A stretch of DNA of 64,000 nt from Prochilodus magdalenae (lineage: Eukaryota; Chordata; Actinopteri; Characiformes; Prochilodontidae). Position 1 is the stretch's first letter, and the number at the start of each line of letters is the position of its first letter. The notes under the pieces are model-generated. The model had not been told where the DNA came from. It saw only the letters and a program-made list of their open reading frames with translations, and made no database searches. Positions 24,766 through 36,927 of the stretch are shown one piece after another. The DNA is taken from assembly GCA_024036415.1 (NCBI GenBank), contig JAMWET010005530.1, positions 60,001 to 124,000 of the forward strand. The letters run 5' to 3'. The position numbers and the translations under genes were made by a program.

Positions 24766-26433
24766 AACACACCATTACTGTTGATTTGTCAGATTTTACA
24801 TACTGAAAAAACGAAGCCTGAAAAGTGGCCTGTGCATATTTTATTTTGTCAGGAAATAAATAAAAAACGTTGTGCTAAATTTTGCAGAAAAATGCTATAC
24901 TTGTTTGATCTCTGTAGAGGATGTGTTAGCTCATTTTCACTTGTAACAGCTTGATGTCCTAGGTTTTCATTTCCTGACTTTCTTAATTAAATATTTTTCA
25001 TGTCTCGGTTTTGAGCCAGACTCGCCTGTAGTGGTTTTGACTACAACACTACTTGTGGATGACAAATAAAACAGGCTGTGGGCATTGAGAAGAAAGATGC
25101 ATCGTGAACTGTTTTATATTGCATCTGGGGACCCTGATCTGAGATCAAAATGAACTGTGAGGTGACTACGAATTTCTACCCCAGGACTGTCATGACTGCC
25201 TAGCGTATGAGAGTAGAAAAAACCCTTTCATCTCCCACAAATCCCATCACAAAAATGCCATGACTTTAGTCCCCTAATAAAACCAAATATGTAGATTAGC
25301 CCTGTTCTGATTGGCTGCTTTGTTGAGACACTCATCATCAAAGGACTAGTAGCACAAATAGTTTTACCCAGAAGGAAACCACTGACAGCAATGAAACTTG
25401 CTGGGTAGGTTTGACATCATGATACATACGAATGATTCTGGTTTCATAATTCTCAATGATTCAGACTGTCATGTTGTCAAGCGTCACATGTCCAGAAGGT
25501 CTGGTGTCACTCCACCTCCACCCCTACCACAAAATATGCAGGAACGATGTGAGGATATTCAAGCTGTATGAAATTTATGATTATCACAGGACACCATTAG
25601 GAAGAGTACCATACTGAGAGACAACACTACTTCTGTATGTGTAGCTGAATAAATATTACCCATATCAGTCTAAATGTATCATCATTTATTGTTCCTGGTA
25701 ACCTTTATCTTCCTTCCCAATAGCACTGCAATCCCACACCTCCTTCTGGGGGCAGCTATTCTTTTGATAATGAGTGTATTTATATGATCTCATAAACACG
25801 ATGAATAAAAAAACAGGCCATTATGACAGCTTTGTTTTAGGCATAGACTGTATGGACATATTGCAACTTTAACCCTATTCAAATATTAATTCAGACCCCT
25901 TTATTTCCCAAATCTAGAAAAAAATGGGCCCTTTGAAACCCACAAGTCCGCAAGAAAGAAAGAAAGTAGCTGCATGTTGGGCTGCTTAGCATGGCTGATG
26001 GTTATATTTCTGTCACAGTGACTGGCAAGGTGCGGCAGTACAGACGTCCCAGCCGAAGCTCAAGCAGAGTTTGATTGAATGAGCTCTGCTGTCATTTTGT
26101 GTTCAATTCCCTGAAGACTCCACATGTTCTCGTCTTGCATTTTTTCCCTCCCTCTCTCTCTCTCTCTCTCTGTCTCTCCCCCGCTTTCTTTCTCTAAAGC
26201 CTCTCTCAGGCAGCAGTCATCTGGAACGTTTGTACAGTGTTAAAAAAAAGGAGAAAAGAAAAAAAGAGTGTGAAAAAAAAGAGAAAGGGGGGAGGGAGTG
26301 GGGGGCGGTGGGGGGATGCTATAACGCAGAGCACAAAACCAAAGTGCCTGTGGCTAATTTCAGCAGTGAAATCTCTTTGGCAGTGATAGGTTTCTCAATG
26401 CTGCTTTAGCGCACTCCAAGCTTCAATTAAATT

Positions 26434-26475
<42 letters not shown>

Positions 26476-26755
26476 CAGAATTTATACAAAAGTGTATTTC
26501 ACTAATTGCAAGATGTTCGCATTTATATGAATCAAAGCTTTGATCTGGATTCACATGAATAAAGCTACGATAATAGAAACTCAGATCACTAAACATTAGT
26601 GACATGTTGTCTAAATGTGCATTGACTTTACATAATTAATCCTTTTGTAATCAGTAAGATAACATAATAAAGTAGCGGCGTTATAACACTATTATAGAAA
26701 CATGTTAATCTACAGAGGCTTTCTGGATGGGCTCATTATGTACATATTAGTCAAG
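24766..26755. other. Intergenic, no gene; simple repeats
   Basis: (CT)n lies at about 26146-26172, a purine run GGGGGGAGGGAGTGGGGGGC at about 26286-26305, and (GA)n at about 26428-26476. A stretch at 25290-25350 (TGTTCTGATTGGCTGCTTTG) resembles the repeat at 14010 and 43100. No coding gene is seen. Confidence 0.55.
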
Positions 26756-26990
26756 TCAAATTTATTTATACAATGCTTTTTACAACAGACGCTGTCACAA
26801 AGCAGCTTTACAGAGAATCCCGGTCCAAGCCCCCAGTGAGCAAGCTAGAGGCAACATTGGCAAGGAAAAACTCCCTCAGAGCACGAGGAAGAACCCTTGA
26901 GAAGAACCAAGACTCAAAGGGGAAGCCATCCTCGTCAGGTCGACCCCGGATAACAACAAACACAAAAAGGATCAGAGTTATCCGAGTCTA
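26756..26990 (+). repeat. Dispersed repeat family A, copy 2
   Basis: It matches 6319-6690 block for block: TTTTTACAACAGACGCTGTC, CAAAGCAGCTTTACAGAGAA, CCGGTCCAAGCCCCCAGTGA, GGAAAAACTCCC and GGTCGACCCCGGAT. It is shorter and closer to what I take as the family consensus. Confidence 0.65.
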
Positions 26991-27292
26991 ATTATACTGA
27001 GTAAGAACTGTTAGATGGAAGACGACGATGATAAAGTGTTGAGTGGTTTTGAGGCAGAGGAAGAAATGTCTGATTAGTCTGTGAAAAAATAGCAGGATCG
27101 AGGGATGGATGTGCAGGGTGCAGATGAAGCCCCCCTCATAGCTGAAGACAAGAAGAAGCTTCACGGTAGGCAAACTGGTCAGTAAAGCTGGCAGGCAGTG
27201 GCACATCACCAAAGCAGATGACGCAGCAGTACCATAGAGCACAGGATGGGCAGTAGCCCAACATTAGACCATTATTAGATGGATTAATGGAT

Positions 27293-27332
27293 TTATGGAT
27301 GGATGGATGGATAGATGGATGGATAGATAGGG
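27293..27332. repeat. (GGAT)n/(GATA)n microsatellite
   Basis: About ten GGAT/GATA tetranucleotides starting after TAATGGATTTAT. Confidence 0.9.
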
Positions 27333-27589
27333 AGTTATTATTATTTTGCTCTTGAGGTTAGAATGTATCTTGTATTTTTTCTCAACATACATTTTCACCT
27401 GACTAATACAATTGACCTATCAGGCATTAGACAAAAAAAAAAATTAAATTAAAAAGTCTTTGTAATTAAATCTTTGAGTGTTATGGCCTAGTCTCGGTTT
27501 GATCCATAACAGAATAGGAAACGGGAAATGTTGTGGATTTTGTTGTTATGGTTACGCAGGAAAGGGATGAAGTGGGACAATTTTTTGGA

Positions 27590-27850
27590 AATAAAATGTA
27601 AAGTAAGCCATTCAAAGTGGTGGATGATGTAAAATAGACCCATTCCAGTGACACCTACCAGGTCACAGTGGTGGAGATGGGAACCAGACATCTGAAGAGT
27701 TTAAAGCTCCACAGAAAGTCATCACCCAGAAGGTTCATGGAAATCTTAGGGATGGAGGCGAGTACTGGGCTATACTGAAAAGTGTTCACTGGGTTGGTTT
27801 CCAGTTTTTAATTCTGGGATTCTGATATTCAGATATGCTTTGTGCTATTA
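27590..27850 (+). repeat. Dispersed repeat family D, copy next to its duplicate
   Basis: GACCCATTCCAGTGACACCT, ACCAGGTCACAGTGGTGGAG, GCTCCACAGAAAGTCATCA and TTCACTGGGTTGGTTTCCAG align in order with 28085-28330. Identity looks roughly three-quarters. Both copies lie in the same orientation about 480 bp apart. Confidence 0.6.
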
Positions 27851-28033
27851 CCCCATAGCGTGCCGGTTGGGACACACACCTCCCAATACAAAGCACCATA
27901 TAAATAAGCTGAAGCTACTGCTGAAAACCTTCATTATAGCACTAAGGAAAGTCAGCAGTAGTGCAGGTTTTGCTTGGATAATAAGGTCTTCTACACTCTA
28001 CACTCTGTGTACTTCTATAATGTACAGGTGGCC

Positions 28034-28330
28034 CTGGTGAAATTGCATACTTGGCTGATTTGAAAGCAAGCAGGCATCACCTACAGAGATGTAAAGAAAG
28101 GCATTCGAAGTGGTTTGATGATGTGAAATGGGTCCATTCCAGAGAAACTTACCAGGTCACAGTGGTGGTGATGGGAACCAGAAGTGTAATGCTCCACAGA
28201 AAGTCATCAACCAGAATCGCCATGAATGAGCTACGGATGGACGTGAATGCTTAACTATGCTGAAATCCGTTCTCTGGGTTTTCATTTTGAATTTGATATT
28301 TGGACATGCACTGTGCTTTTGGCTTTTAGC
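28034..28330 (+). repeat. Dispersed repeat family D, longest copy
   Basis: It combines the left part seen at 24700-24765 (AAATTGCATACTTGGCTGAT) with the right part seen at 27590-27850 (GGTCCATTCCAGAGAAACTT, ACCAGGTCACAGTGGTGGTG). This shows that all three belong to one family. No coding capacity or terminal repeat is recognised. Confidence 0.6.
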
Positions 28331-29790
28331 CCACCACTAACAAAGGCTAGCAGGCCTGGTGCCCTGCCCAGAAAGGTGCTAGCCTATTCATTCAGATGTT
28401 GTAATGAACAAAGTCATGGAAGTGCTTCTTAGATGGTCATCAGACCTTTTCAGTTCAAATCCATAAGTTTAGCATTAAAGTCCATTTTAGCATTTCACAT
28501 CAAACCCACCCTGATTGACTCTCGTTACAGCTCACTGCCTGAACGCTGAAGAAAACTGTCTTTAAAAAGCTGGAACATCCCAATTAATACACGTGCATCA
28601 CAAAGGATAACACATCGGTACATGTTTAAGAACGGTGGTGTTGTCTTTCTTGCCAGATAACATGGGAGTAATTCCTGAGGATCCTTTTTAGGGATTTTGA
28701 AACAAAGGAAATAGCGAAGTTGCCAATTTGCCAGCCACCGCGTCACAGGGTCGCCGCCGGCCCGGGGTGTTTATGACAATGACATGTGCATTATGAAAGT
28801 GTACAGATGCAATCTCTGCGCTGTTGGTAAAAACATCAATTATTCCGCCGCGGTGTCAGTTAAGAAGGCAGCGCTTTGTATCTGGCAGGCCTTTCATTCC
28901 AGGCATCATTTGAGTGTGCTGAGCGGGAGAAAGTTCTCTGGCAGAAATAATGACCAAATAGAAGGAGGTCTTTGAAGACAAGAATCAAAGAATTCCTGCC
29001 GCTGGATCGGGGGAATTGATAATGATGGTGTTCTTTTTTTCAGCAGGGCAGTGGTATTAGTCATAGCCTCAGAAGGGTGGGTGTGGGGGGGCAGGAAAGG
29101 AAAGAATAGAATAAATGATGATAATAATAATAATACAGAAACAGGCTGAGACTTTCTTCCCAGTCTTGTTTTTCTCTAGTGTGAAATGTGAAGTGAGGGC
29201 ATTGCCAGAGAGGGGATGAACTGTAGGGTAAACTAAGTGACCCCTTGCTAAAAGCATGATTTTGAGTGGAAGCCTGGAAACAAAGTTGCCTACTATGCTG
29301 TTGAACTAGACTATTGAACTAGATTATTTTATTATTATGTACTGGCAGGTGCTACAGTTTAAATGACCTATACTTTAAAAGGTCCACATTTTTAATAGAA
29401 ATATTATTTTTATTTTTTAATTTGTTTGTTTAGTGCAGATAGCAACAGTTTTTTTTAGATGTTTTATGTCAAAACCCAGTCAAAAAAAAAAAACGAAATG
29501 GGCTACAATTAAATATACTGTGATACGTTAAGCAAGCCAATATATTGTGATTTTTTTTAAATCTCATTTTAAAAGTGTAAAAAGTGTCATGGTATGAAAA
29601 CACACAAGCATATGCATATGCTTGCTAATGCTAATGTTCGCAGTATGCCCCTTCAATTGGAGTGCCATGGCTGAAGTTTATTACACTGCTATCTAGCGGT
29701 CAGCAAATTAAACACAATACTAAATGAACCACAGTCTGCCTCCAGTCTTTGCATGAAAAAAATTATTATTTTAAAGCAAAATGTTTTATA
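28331..29790. other. Intergenic; candidate regulatory block at 28690-29040
   Basis: The stretch 28690-29040 is unique, richer in CpG and G+C than its surroundings, and has no coding frame. It includes GGTCGCCGCCGGCCCGGGGT at 28751-28770 and TCAATTATTCCGCCGCGGTG. It could be a conserved noncoding element. The rest is AT-rich with short homopolymers. Confidence 0.25.
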
Positions 29791-32150
29791 GTGCTGTTCT
29801 ATAGGGGTGTTCTATCTCTTTTTATATATAGTCTTGTTCTATAAGGATGTTCTATGTCTGTGTGTATAGAAATGTGTTATAGGAGTTTTTATGCCTGTGT
29901 ATACAGTGATGTATATAGTGATGTGCTATGTTTATGCAAATGGTGATATTCTATAGTGTTGTGCTATGTCTGTGTATGTAGTTTGTGCATATAGTGATGT
30001 TCCATAGTGATGTGCTATGTCCATTTACATAGCGATGCTCTGTAGCAATGTGCTGTGTCCGCATACACAGTGTTCCAGTGATGTTCTATAGTGATGTGCT
30101 ATGCCTGTTTACATAGTGATGTTCTATTGTGATATTTTACGTCTGCGTATAGTGATGTTCTGTAGGGATGTCCTATATTAATGTTGTATGTCTGTGTATG
30201 TAGTGATGTTTTATGTACTATGCATGTGTCTATAGTGATGTATATAGTGATATTCTATAGTGATGTGCTATGTCTTTGTATATAGTGATATTCTATAGTG
30301 ATGTGCTATGTCTTTGTATATAGTGATATTCTATAGTGATGTGCTATGTCTTTGTATATAGTGGTGTTCTATAGTGATGTGCTATGTCTTTGTATATAGT
30401 GGTGTTCTATAGTGACGTGCTATGTCTTTGTATATAGTGGTGTTCTATAGTGACGTGCTATGTCTTTGTATATAGTGGTGTTCTATAGTGATGTGCTATG
30501 TCTTTGTATATAGTGGTGTTCTATAGTGATGTGCTATGTCTTTGTATATAGTGATGTTCTATAGTGACGTGCTATGTCTTTATAGTGGTGTTCTATAGTG
30601 ATGTGCTATGTCTTTGTATATAGTGGTGTTCTATAGTGATGTGCTATGTCTTTGTATATAAGGGGGGTCTATAGTGATGTGCTATGTCTTTGTATATAGT
30701 GGTGTTCTATAGTGACGTGCTATGTCTTTATAGTGGTGTTCTATAGTGATGTGCTATGTCTTTGTATATAGTGGTGTTCTATAGTGATGTGCTATGTCTT
30801 TGTATATAGTGATGTTCTATAGTGACGTGCTATGTCTTTATAGTGGTGTTCTATAGTGATGTGCTATGTCTTTGTATATAGTGGTGTTCTATAGTGATGT
30901 GCTATGTCTTTGTATATAGTGGTGTTCCATAGTGACGTGCTATGTCTTTGTATATAGAGGTGTTCTATAGTGACGTGCTATATCTTTGTATATAGAGGTG
31001 TTCTATAGTGATGTGCTATGTCTTTGTATATAGTGGTGTTCTATAGTGATGTGCTATGTCTTTGTATATAGTGGTGTTCTATAGTGACGTGCTATGTCTT
31101 TGTATATAGTGGTGTTCTATAGTGACGTGCTATGTCTTTGTATATAGTGGTGTTCTATAGTGACGTGCTATGTCTTTGTATATAGTGGTGTTCTATAGTG
31201 ACGTGCTATGTCTTTGTATATAGTGGTGTTCTATAGTGATGTGCTATGTCTTTGTATATAGTGGTGTTCTATAGTGACGTGCTATGTCTTTGTATATAGT
31301 GGTGTTCTATAGTGATGTGCTATGTCTTTGTATATAGAGGTGTTCTATAGTGACGTGCTATGTCTTTGTATATAAGGGGGGTCTATAGTGATGTGCTATG
31401 TCTTTGTATATAGTGGTGTTCTATAGTGACGTGCTATGTCTTTGTATATAGTGGTGTTCTATAGTGACGTGCTATGTCTTTGTATATAGTGGTGTTCCTT
31501 AGTGACGTGCTATGTCTTTGTATATAGTGGTGTTCCTTAGTGACGTGCTATGCTGTGTATATAGTGATGCTCTACAGTGATGTGCTATGTCCATTTACAT
31601 AGTGATGTCCTGTAGTGATGTGCATGCCTGTATATACAGTATAGTGATGTTCTATAGTGATGTGCTATGTCTGTGTACACAGTGTCTGTATAAATAGTGA
31701 TGCACTATGTCTGTGTATATAGTGATGCACTATGTCTGTGTATATAGTGATGTTCTGTAGTGATGTTCTATAGTGATGTCCTGTAGTGATGTGCTATGTC
31801 TGTGTATATAGTGATGTCCTGTAGTGATGTGCTATGTCTGTGTATATAGTGATGTCCTGTAGTGATGTGCTATGTCTGTGTATATAGTGATGTCCTGTAG
31901 TGATGTACTATAGTGATGTACTATGTCTGTGTATATAGTAATGTCCTGTAGTGATGTTCTATAGTGATGTACCATGTCTGTGTCTATAGTGATGTCCTGT
32001 AGTGATGTTCTACAGTGATGTACTATGTCTGTGTCTATAGTGATGTACTGTAGTGATGTGCTATGTCTGTGTACACAGTGTCTGTATATATAGTGATGTT
32101 CTATAACTGTGTATATAGTGAAGTTCTGTTGGGATGTTCTGTGTTAAATT
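29790..32150. repeat. 38-bp minisatellite, about 60 copies
   Basis: The 38-bp period was measured: ATGTGCTATG starts at 30301 and 30339. The unit is TATAGTGGTGTTCTATAGTG then AYGTGCTATGTCTTTGTA. A homogeneous core spans about 30240-31550. The flanks (29790-30240 and 31550-32150) are degenerate, with TGTGTATATAGTGATG words. Some units lack about 8 bp (TATGTCTTTATAGTGG). A GTGAT/GTGAC variant alternates along the array. Confidence 0.97.
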
Positions 32151-33817
32151 CCTGCTGATGTGATCATTTACACTGTAATGTAAATCTTCTATCATAATTA
32201 AAAGTTAGCATGTAAATTCCTGTTTATGGAAGTGTGACGGTCAGGTCTACTTGGTCTATTGTTCAAGTGGCTGTGTGTGAACAAAACCAGCAAGAAGCTC
32301 ACTGTATCCTTTTTATCCTGACCTGAGCTCAGAACACAGAGCCGCATGACAGAAGCGGGGAATGATAACGGTCCTGCTGTGCTCACAGCGGTCTTTGGGG
32401 CGAGATGTTTCAGCAAACATATGGGCTGGACAAGCTGTGCATCTGCAACCAGCATGCAAAGCCACTACTGATACCACCATGCCCCCGTTTCCAGCTTTAG
32501 AGGCTTCTGAAACCACTGAGTTCTTGAATTTGTGTGGCGGGGGTTTCTGAGAGCTGTGAGATCTGTGTGTATTAGAAAAATGGTAGGAGACTTGTTAGGG
32601 TGTAGCTTGTCTCGATCACACTGCCACTCTTTTAGTGTAGTTTCAGGATATTTGTCTGATCTTAAGCAGCTCAGCTTTTGTCCACACCACAGCAGCCTTT
32701 TTCAGTAGCAGTTAATTCATTCCATTTCTATGAAAGCAACTGGCTTAACTATGAGTTCTTCAGCCTATTTTGTTCTATGGCTGAATCCACTGAAAGGTTA
32801 CTATTGCCATTGCTCCAAAGCCCCCGTTTTGACACCTTTACTTTTAGTAGTGTATCAGTTAGCTTTCTTCACTACAGGAGAGCAAATTATACAGTAGAAA
32901 TAATGTCACTGGTAAAATGTTTACAATGCACCGGCTGTCAAACGGCTATAATTCATCTCCAGACAGAGTCGGACGCGCATTGTGGCTGAGCCGTCCTGTG
33001 ACCTTTAGCTGAGCGGGAGATAAAACTAACTGCTGTCAGTAGTAATGAGCCATCTGGACCTCACATCCAGCCACTGTCCCACCTGAAGGCCTCATCAATC
33101 CGGCCTGCCGCTGCCACAAGGTGAAGGTGACAGACATCTAACTATGCCACTTTTCGGCCGGGTCTGGTTAGGTGCAGTATGTGCTGACAGGCTGCTACGT
33201 TTGGGATTCAGCTGGCTGGAGGCATTTTCAACCACATCACATCTAACACCTGAGAGTAATGGCTTTCACAGGCAGGTTTCACATCAGAGTGCTGAAAACA
33301 GACCGACTGCTTGTAGAGAACGAGAGCTTTCAGAAATTAACACAGTTCACAAGTGAAAATCTGATGTGCCACACTTGCAAATCGCAGCAAGCGTGATGCT
33401 CTCGATGCTGGTATCACGGCCCCTTTTACCTGGTGAATAAACAGCCACTGAGAGAGCTCTCTGAAAATGTGAATCAAACAGCCCTGCAAAACAAGTGCTT
33501 CATCTGGGCCAGAGACACAGTGCTCCCTGCTGGAAGTAACAGGAACTTTCTCCACACAGCCTGAGGGGGAAAGTGCCATCTCTGAGCAGATGAGCACTGG
33601 GAATGTTCCTGTTCCGTCAGCACAACCAGGTCCAGGTGGCAGCAGTTTGCGAGACTGCTGAGCCGTTGCCAGCAAAAAGGATGATTGAATACTGAATTAG
33701 ATATACGTTCCCTTTGTGAAGCGCTCAGTAATTGTTACACATATACATTATATGCATATAGGATACATAGTATATATGTGCATATGTGTGTTTGCTCATA
33801 ATGATCATTGTCTCTAG
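32151..33817. other. Intergenic, no gene seen
   Basis: Unique DNA of moderate GC content with short unconvincing open frames on both strands. No repeat or RNA gene seen. It could hold regulatory sequence. Confidence 0.5.
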
Positions 33818-33995
33818 TTGTACGGGTTCTGGGTTTGTGTATGACCAAAATGAGCAGTTCTGTTGTATTCCCTACACTACTGGAAACATTCCAAATTCCA
33901 GATCAGATATTGTACTAGATCTGTCAAAAAATCACTAATGACCTCCAAAAGCCTGTTTTTAGAACCATGTCCACTGTGCGTTTCACCCCAGCCAC
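33818..33995 (+). repeat. Dispersed repeat family E, copy 1
   Basis: TCTGGGTTTGTGTATGACCA, AATTCCAGATCAGATATTGT, then CCTCCAAAAGCCTGTTTTTA and CACTGTGCGTTTCAC align in order with 36045-36222. Class unknown. Confidence 0.6.
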
Positions 33996-34244
33996 CGCTC
34001 ACCAGTCTCTCTGTAGGTCACTTGAGGTCATCTTACGGTGGTTAAGTGACATTGGAATGAGGTGGAGCTGATCATGGTCAGTAGAGAGTGGTTTTGGCCC
34101 TCTGCCAGTCTGTAGCTGTGTTGTCCTGTGTGTTTGCTGCTTGACCTTGTTCTTATGAATCAGACGCTCACTGTATCTGCCAGTAAAGCTAGAACCCGAC
34201 CTTCGGTTCCTCACTAAGAACCAGCTGTACATGTGGGACAGCTG

Positions 34245-34254
34245 AGAAAGAGAC

Positions 34255-34287
<33 letters not shown>

Positions 34288-34288
34288 C
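34245..34288. repeat. (GA)n microsatellite
   Basis: About 20 GA dinucleotides with GAAA and GACA breaks. Confidence 0.92.
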
Positions 34289-35363
34289 CATCAAACCAGC
34301 CATTAGGTACAAGTTACTCATCTCTCATACAAGCAGTCACACAAGCAATTCCAGACCCATCTTAGCTGAGCTGTGGAGTTATTTCACATGTGCATCTAAA
34401 AGGTAGACAATAAGATATTTCTAAGATGGCATACACAATTAATACGCTTGTATAAGAAGGGAGAAGGTCAAAGGAAACCAAGGGGAAAAAAGCCCTGGAG
34501 TTACATAATAGATGAGCTATCAGTCAAGCACATTGGAGGAGCTGTGCAAGTTTGGGAATAACAACTCTGGGAGCCAGTGATTTGTTTCTGATTGAAGTCA
34601 TCATGAATGCTGATATGTACAAACAAATCATGCACATTTAATGCATCACACAGTACTGTCTAGAGTCTATTCCAACAACATACCAACCCCAAGCAGACTG
34701 CTGAGAAGACGTACCTATCAAGCAAAGAGACAGTGGATTGACCACTCCAGACCAGGAATGTTTGGCACACTGGTAAAGACGTGTGATGAGTTCCGAAATA
34801 GTCCTGTGAATTCTGGCTGGACACCTCTGACTGTCACTAGCGCTATTGACTATACTATTAGTTAACCGAGGTACACACTATGCATACACCCGTTTCAGTT
34901 CTGCTGCCCCCATCACTTCATCACCAGGCTCAAATATGGTCACTTGCAGTTCACACAGTGCAAGGAAATGAAGTCTCCCTCTCCACTTCTTTATCTGGAG
35001 CGGCTCACTGCCACTACACGCGTCCTGAGTCCAGCACACTCGGAGTGTGACACTTCCTTGAGTCTGGCATGGAAACAGCTCCATCTGACAGCCGCACTGC
35101 TGTGGCAGAGAGCACAGGCAGCGACTTAGTCTCACTTCATGCTCTCAAACACACAACTACACTGTGCAGGAAGACCCTTTAACAGTGACTCCGCAGCACT
35201 GAAGACTGTATGTTCCATATACGACCAGCTCACCACGTGAAGTGTTGATTAGTCAAGGATGGTTTTAAAATGCCTCTTTTTAATCTGTACATATGAAATA
35301 TTAATTTAAGTCGTAATACATAATACAAGCAGGATTGACTTTTAATCTATATATACGTATATA
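34289..35363. other. Intergenic, no gene seen
   Basis: Unique, mixed composition, no repeat or coding signal recognised. Confidence 0.5.
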
Positions 35364-35831
35364 CAGGGGTTGGACAATGAAACTGAAACACCTGTCATTT
35401 TAGTATGGGAGGTTTCATGGCTAAATTGGACAAGCCTGGTGGCCAATCTTCATTAATTGCACATTGCACCAGTAAGAGCAGAGTGTGAAGGTTCAGTTAG
35501 CAGGTAAGAGCACAGTTCTGTTCAAAATACTGCAATGCACACAGCATTATGGGTGACATACCAGAGTTCAAAAGAGGACAAACTGTTGGTGAACGTCTTG
35601 CTGGCGCATCTGTGACCAAGACAGCAAGTCTTTGTGGTGTATCAAGAGCCACGGTATCCAGGGTAATGTCAGCATACCACCAAGAAGGACGAACCTCCAC
35701 CAGCATCACGTAGTGACCTGGCCACTATCCTGCAACTGACGCTGTATTGGCCGGAAAAGGAGGCCCTACACCATACTAATAAATGATTATGGTCTTAAAC
35801 CAGGTGTTTCAGTTTCATTGTCCAACCCCTG
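35364..35831 (+). mobile_element. Internally deleted Tc1-like element, copy 2
   Basis: This 468-bp element is flanked by TA (35362-35363 and 35832-35833). It has the same perfect 31-bp inverted ends as 11000-11532 and lies in the opposite orientation. The plus strand encodes a degenerate Tc1 N-terminus: EFKRGQTVGERLAGASVTKT, then GVSRATVSRVMSAYHQEGRT. This is the paired helix-turn-helix DNA-binding region. A TAG follows soon after, and the DDE catalytic domain is absent. Confidence 0.9.
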
Positions 35832-35833
35832 TA

Positions 35834-36002
<169 letters not shown>

Positions 36003-36044
36003 ATTTAAGAGACCACCTCAAAATGATTGTGAGATGATTGATGA

Positions 36045-36222
36045 ATGTTTTACCGTTTCTGGGTTTGCGTTACACCAAAATTTGCCGTTCTGTTTCATTC
36101 TCTACCCTACTGGATACATGTCTCCCAAATTCCAGATCAGATATTGTATAAGATCACTAACAAACCTCCAGAAGCCTGTTTTGAACCTGCTCGCTGTGCA
36201 TTTCACGCCAGCCAAATTGTTA
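36045..36222 (+). repeat. Dispersed repeat family E, copy 2
   Basis: TTTCTGGGTTTGCGTTACAC, AATTCCAGATCAGATATTGT and CCTCCAGAAGCCTGTTTTGA match 33818-33995 in order and orientation. Confidence 0.6.
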
Positions 36223-36660
36223 TTATTAGTTATTACTGTGTTCAGGGTCAAGAACAAAAGCAGAACACATAGTCCACAGAGGTGGTATAAGATAATATCC
36301 CACTACTTTTCAGAAATCTTTTGCGAAAAGATTTAAAAAAAAAAACGGTATCCTGCTGGCCCATCCGACAATCCTGCTATTTAATCACAGACTTTCTTTT
36401 TCTGCTTCACAGACTGATCAGACGTCTTTTCCTCTGCTCCGCAAAACACTGAACACTTCTCTTGCATAGGTCAAAGGCCCATCCTTGTTTCCTTTAATTA
36501 AACGGCACACAAACTTGAATCATATACATGCCTCACAATGTCAAACCTACTTATCAACTTTCATTACCGTCGGGTACTGCTACTCTTTATTATGTAACAT
36601 GCAGTTGGCCAGTGTTCTACAAGTACTGAGCATATCCATGCATATTGTATTGTATGCTGG

Positions 36661-36927
36661 CATCATATCGTCGCTGTCCAAAGAAAAACAAGTATCTCCA
36701 AAATGGCAACTTTACAGGAGAGGCCAAAAACCTCATTCGATTTTAATGTAAGTCAATGGAACCAGACGTCCTTCCGAGCACTTCTGGGCCATTTCATTTG
36801 GTCCGTTCATCATGCAAATCTCACAGTGTGTAAATGGCAGCAGCTGTTTTCAAATGATGCATAAAAGTCAAAATGGACAAAAATGGAGATACATGTTTTT
36901 CATTGGACGGCAACGATATATGACAAT
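36661..36927. mobile_element. MITE with terminal inverted repeats (family C), best-preserved copy
   Basis: The left end, CATATCGTCGCTGTCCAAAG then AAAAACAAGTATCTCC, is the inverse of the right end, which in reverse reads CATATATCGTTGCCGTCCAA then TGAAAAACATGTATCTCC. The about 35-bp arms enclose about 190 bp with no coding frame. Related copies are at 1371, 19577 and 42527. Confidence 0.75.
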
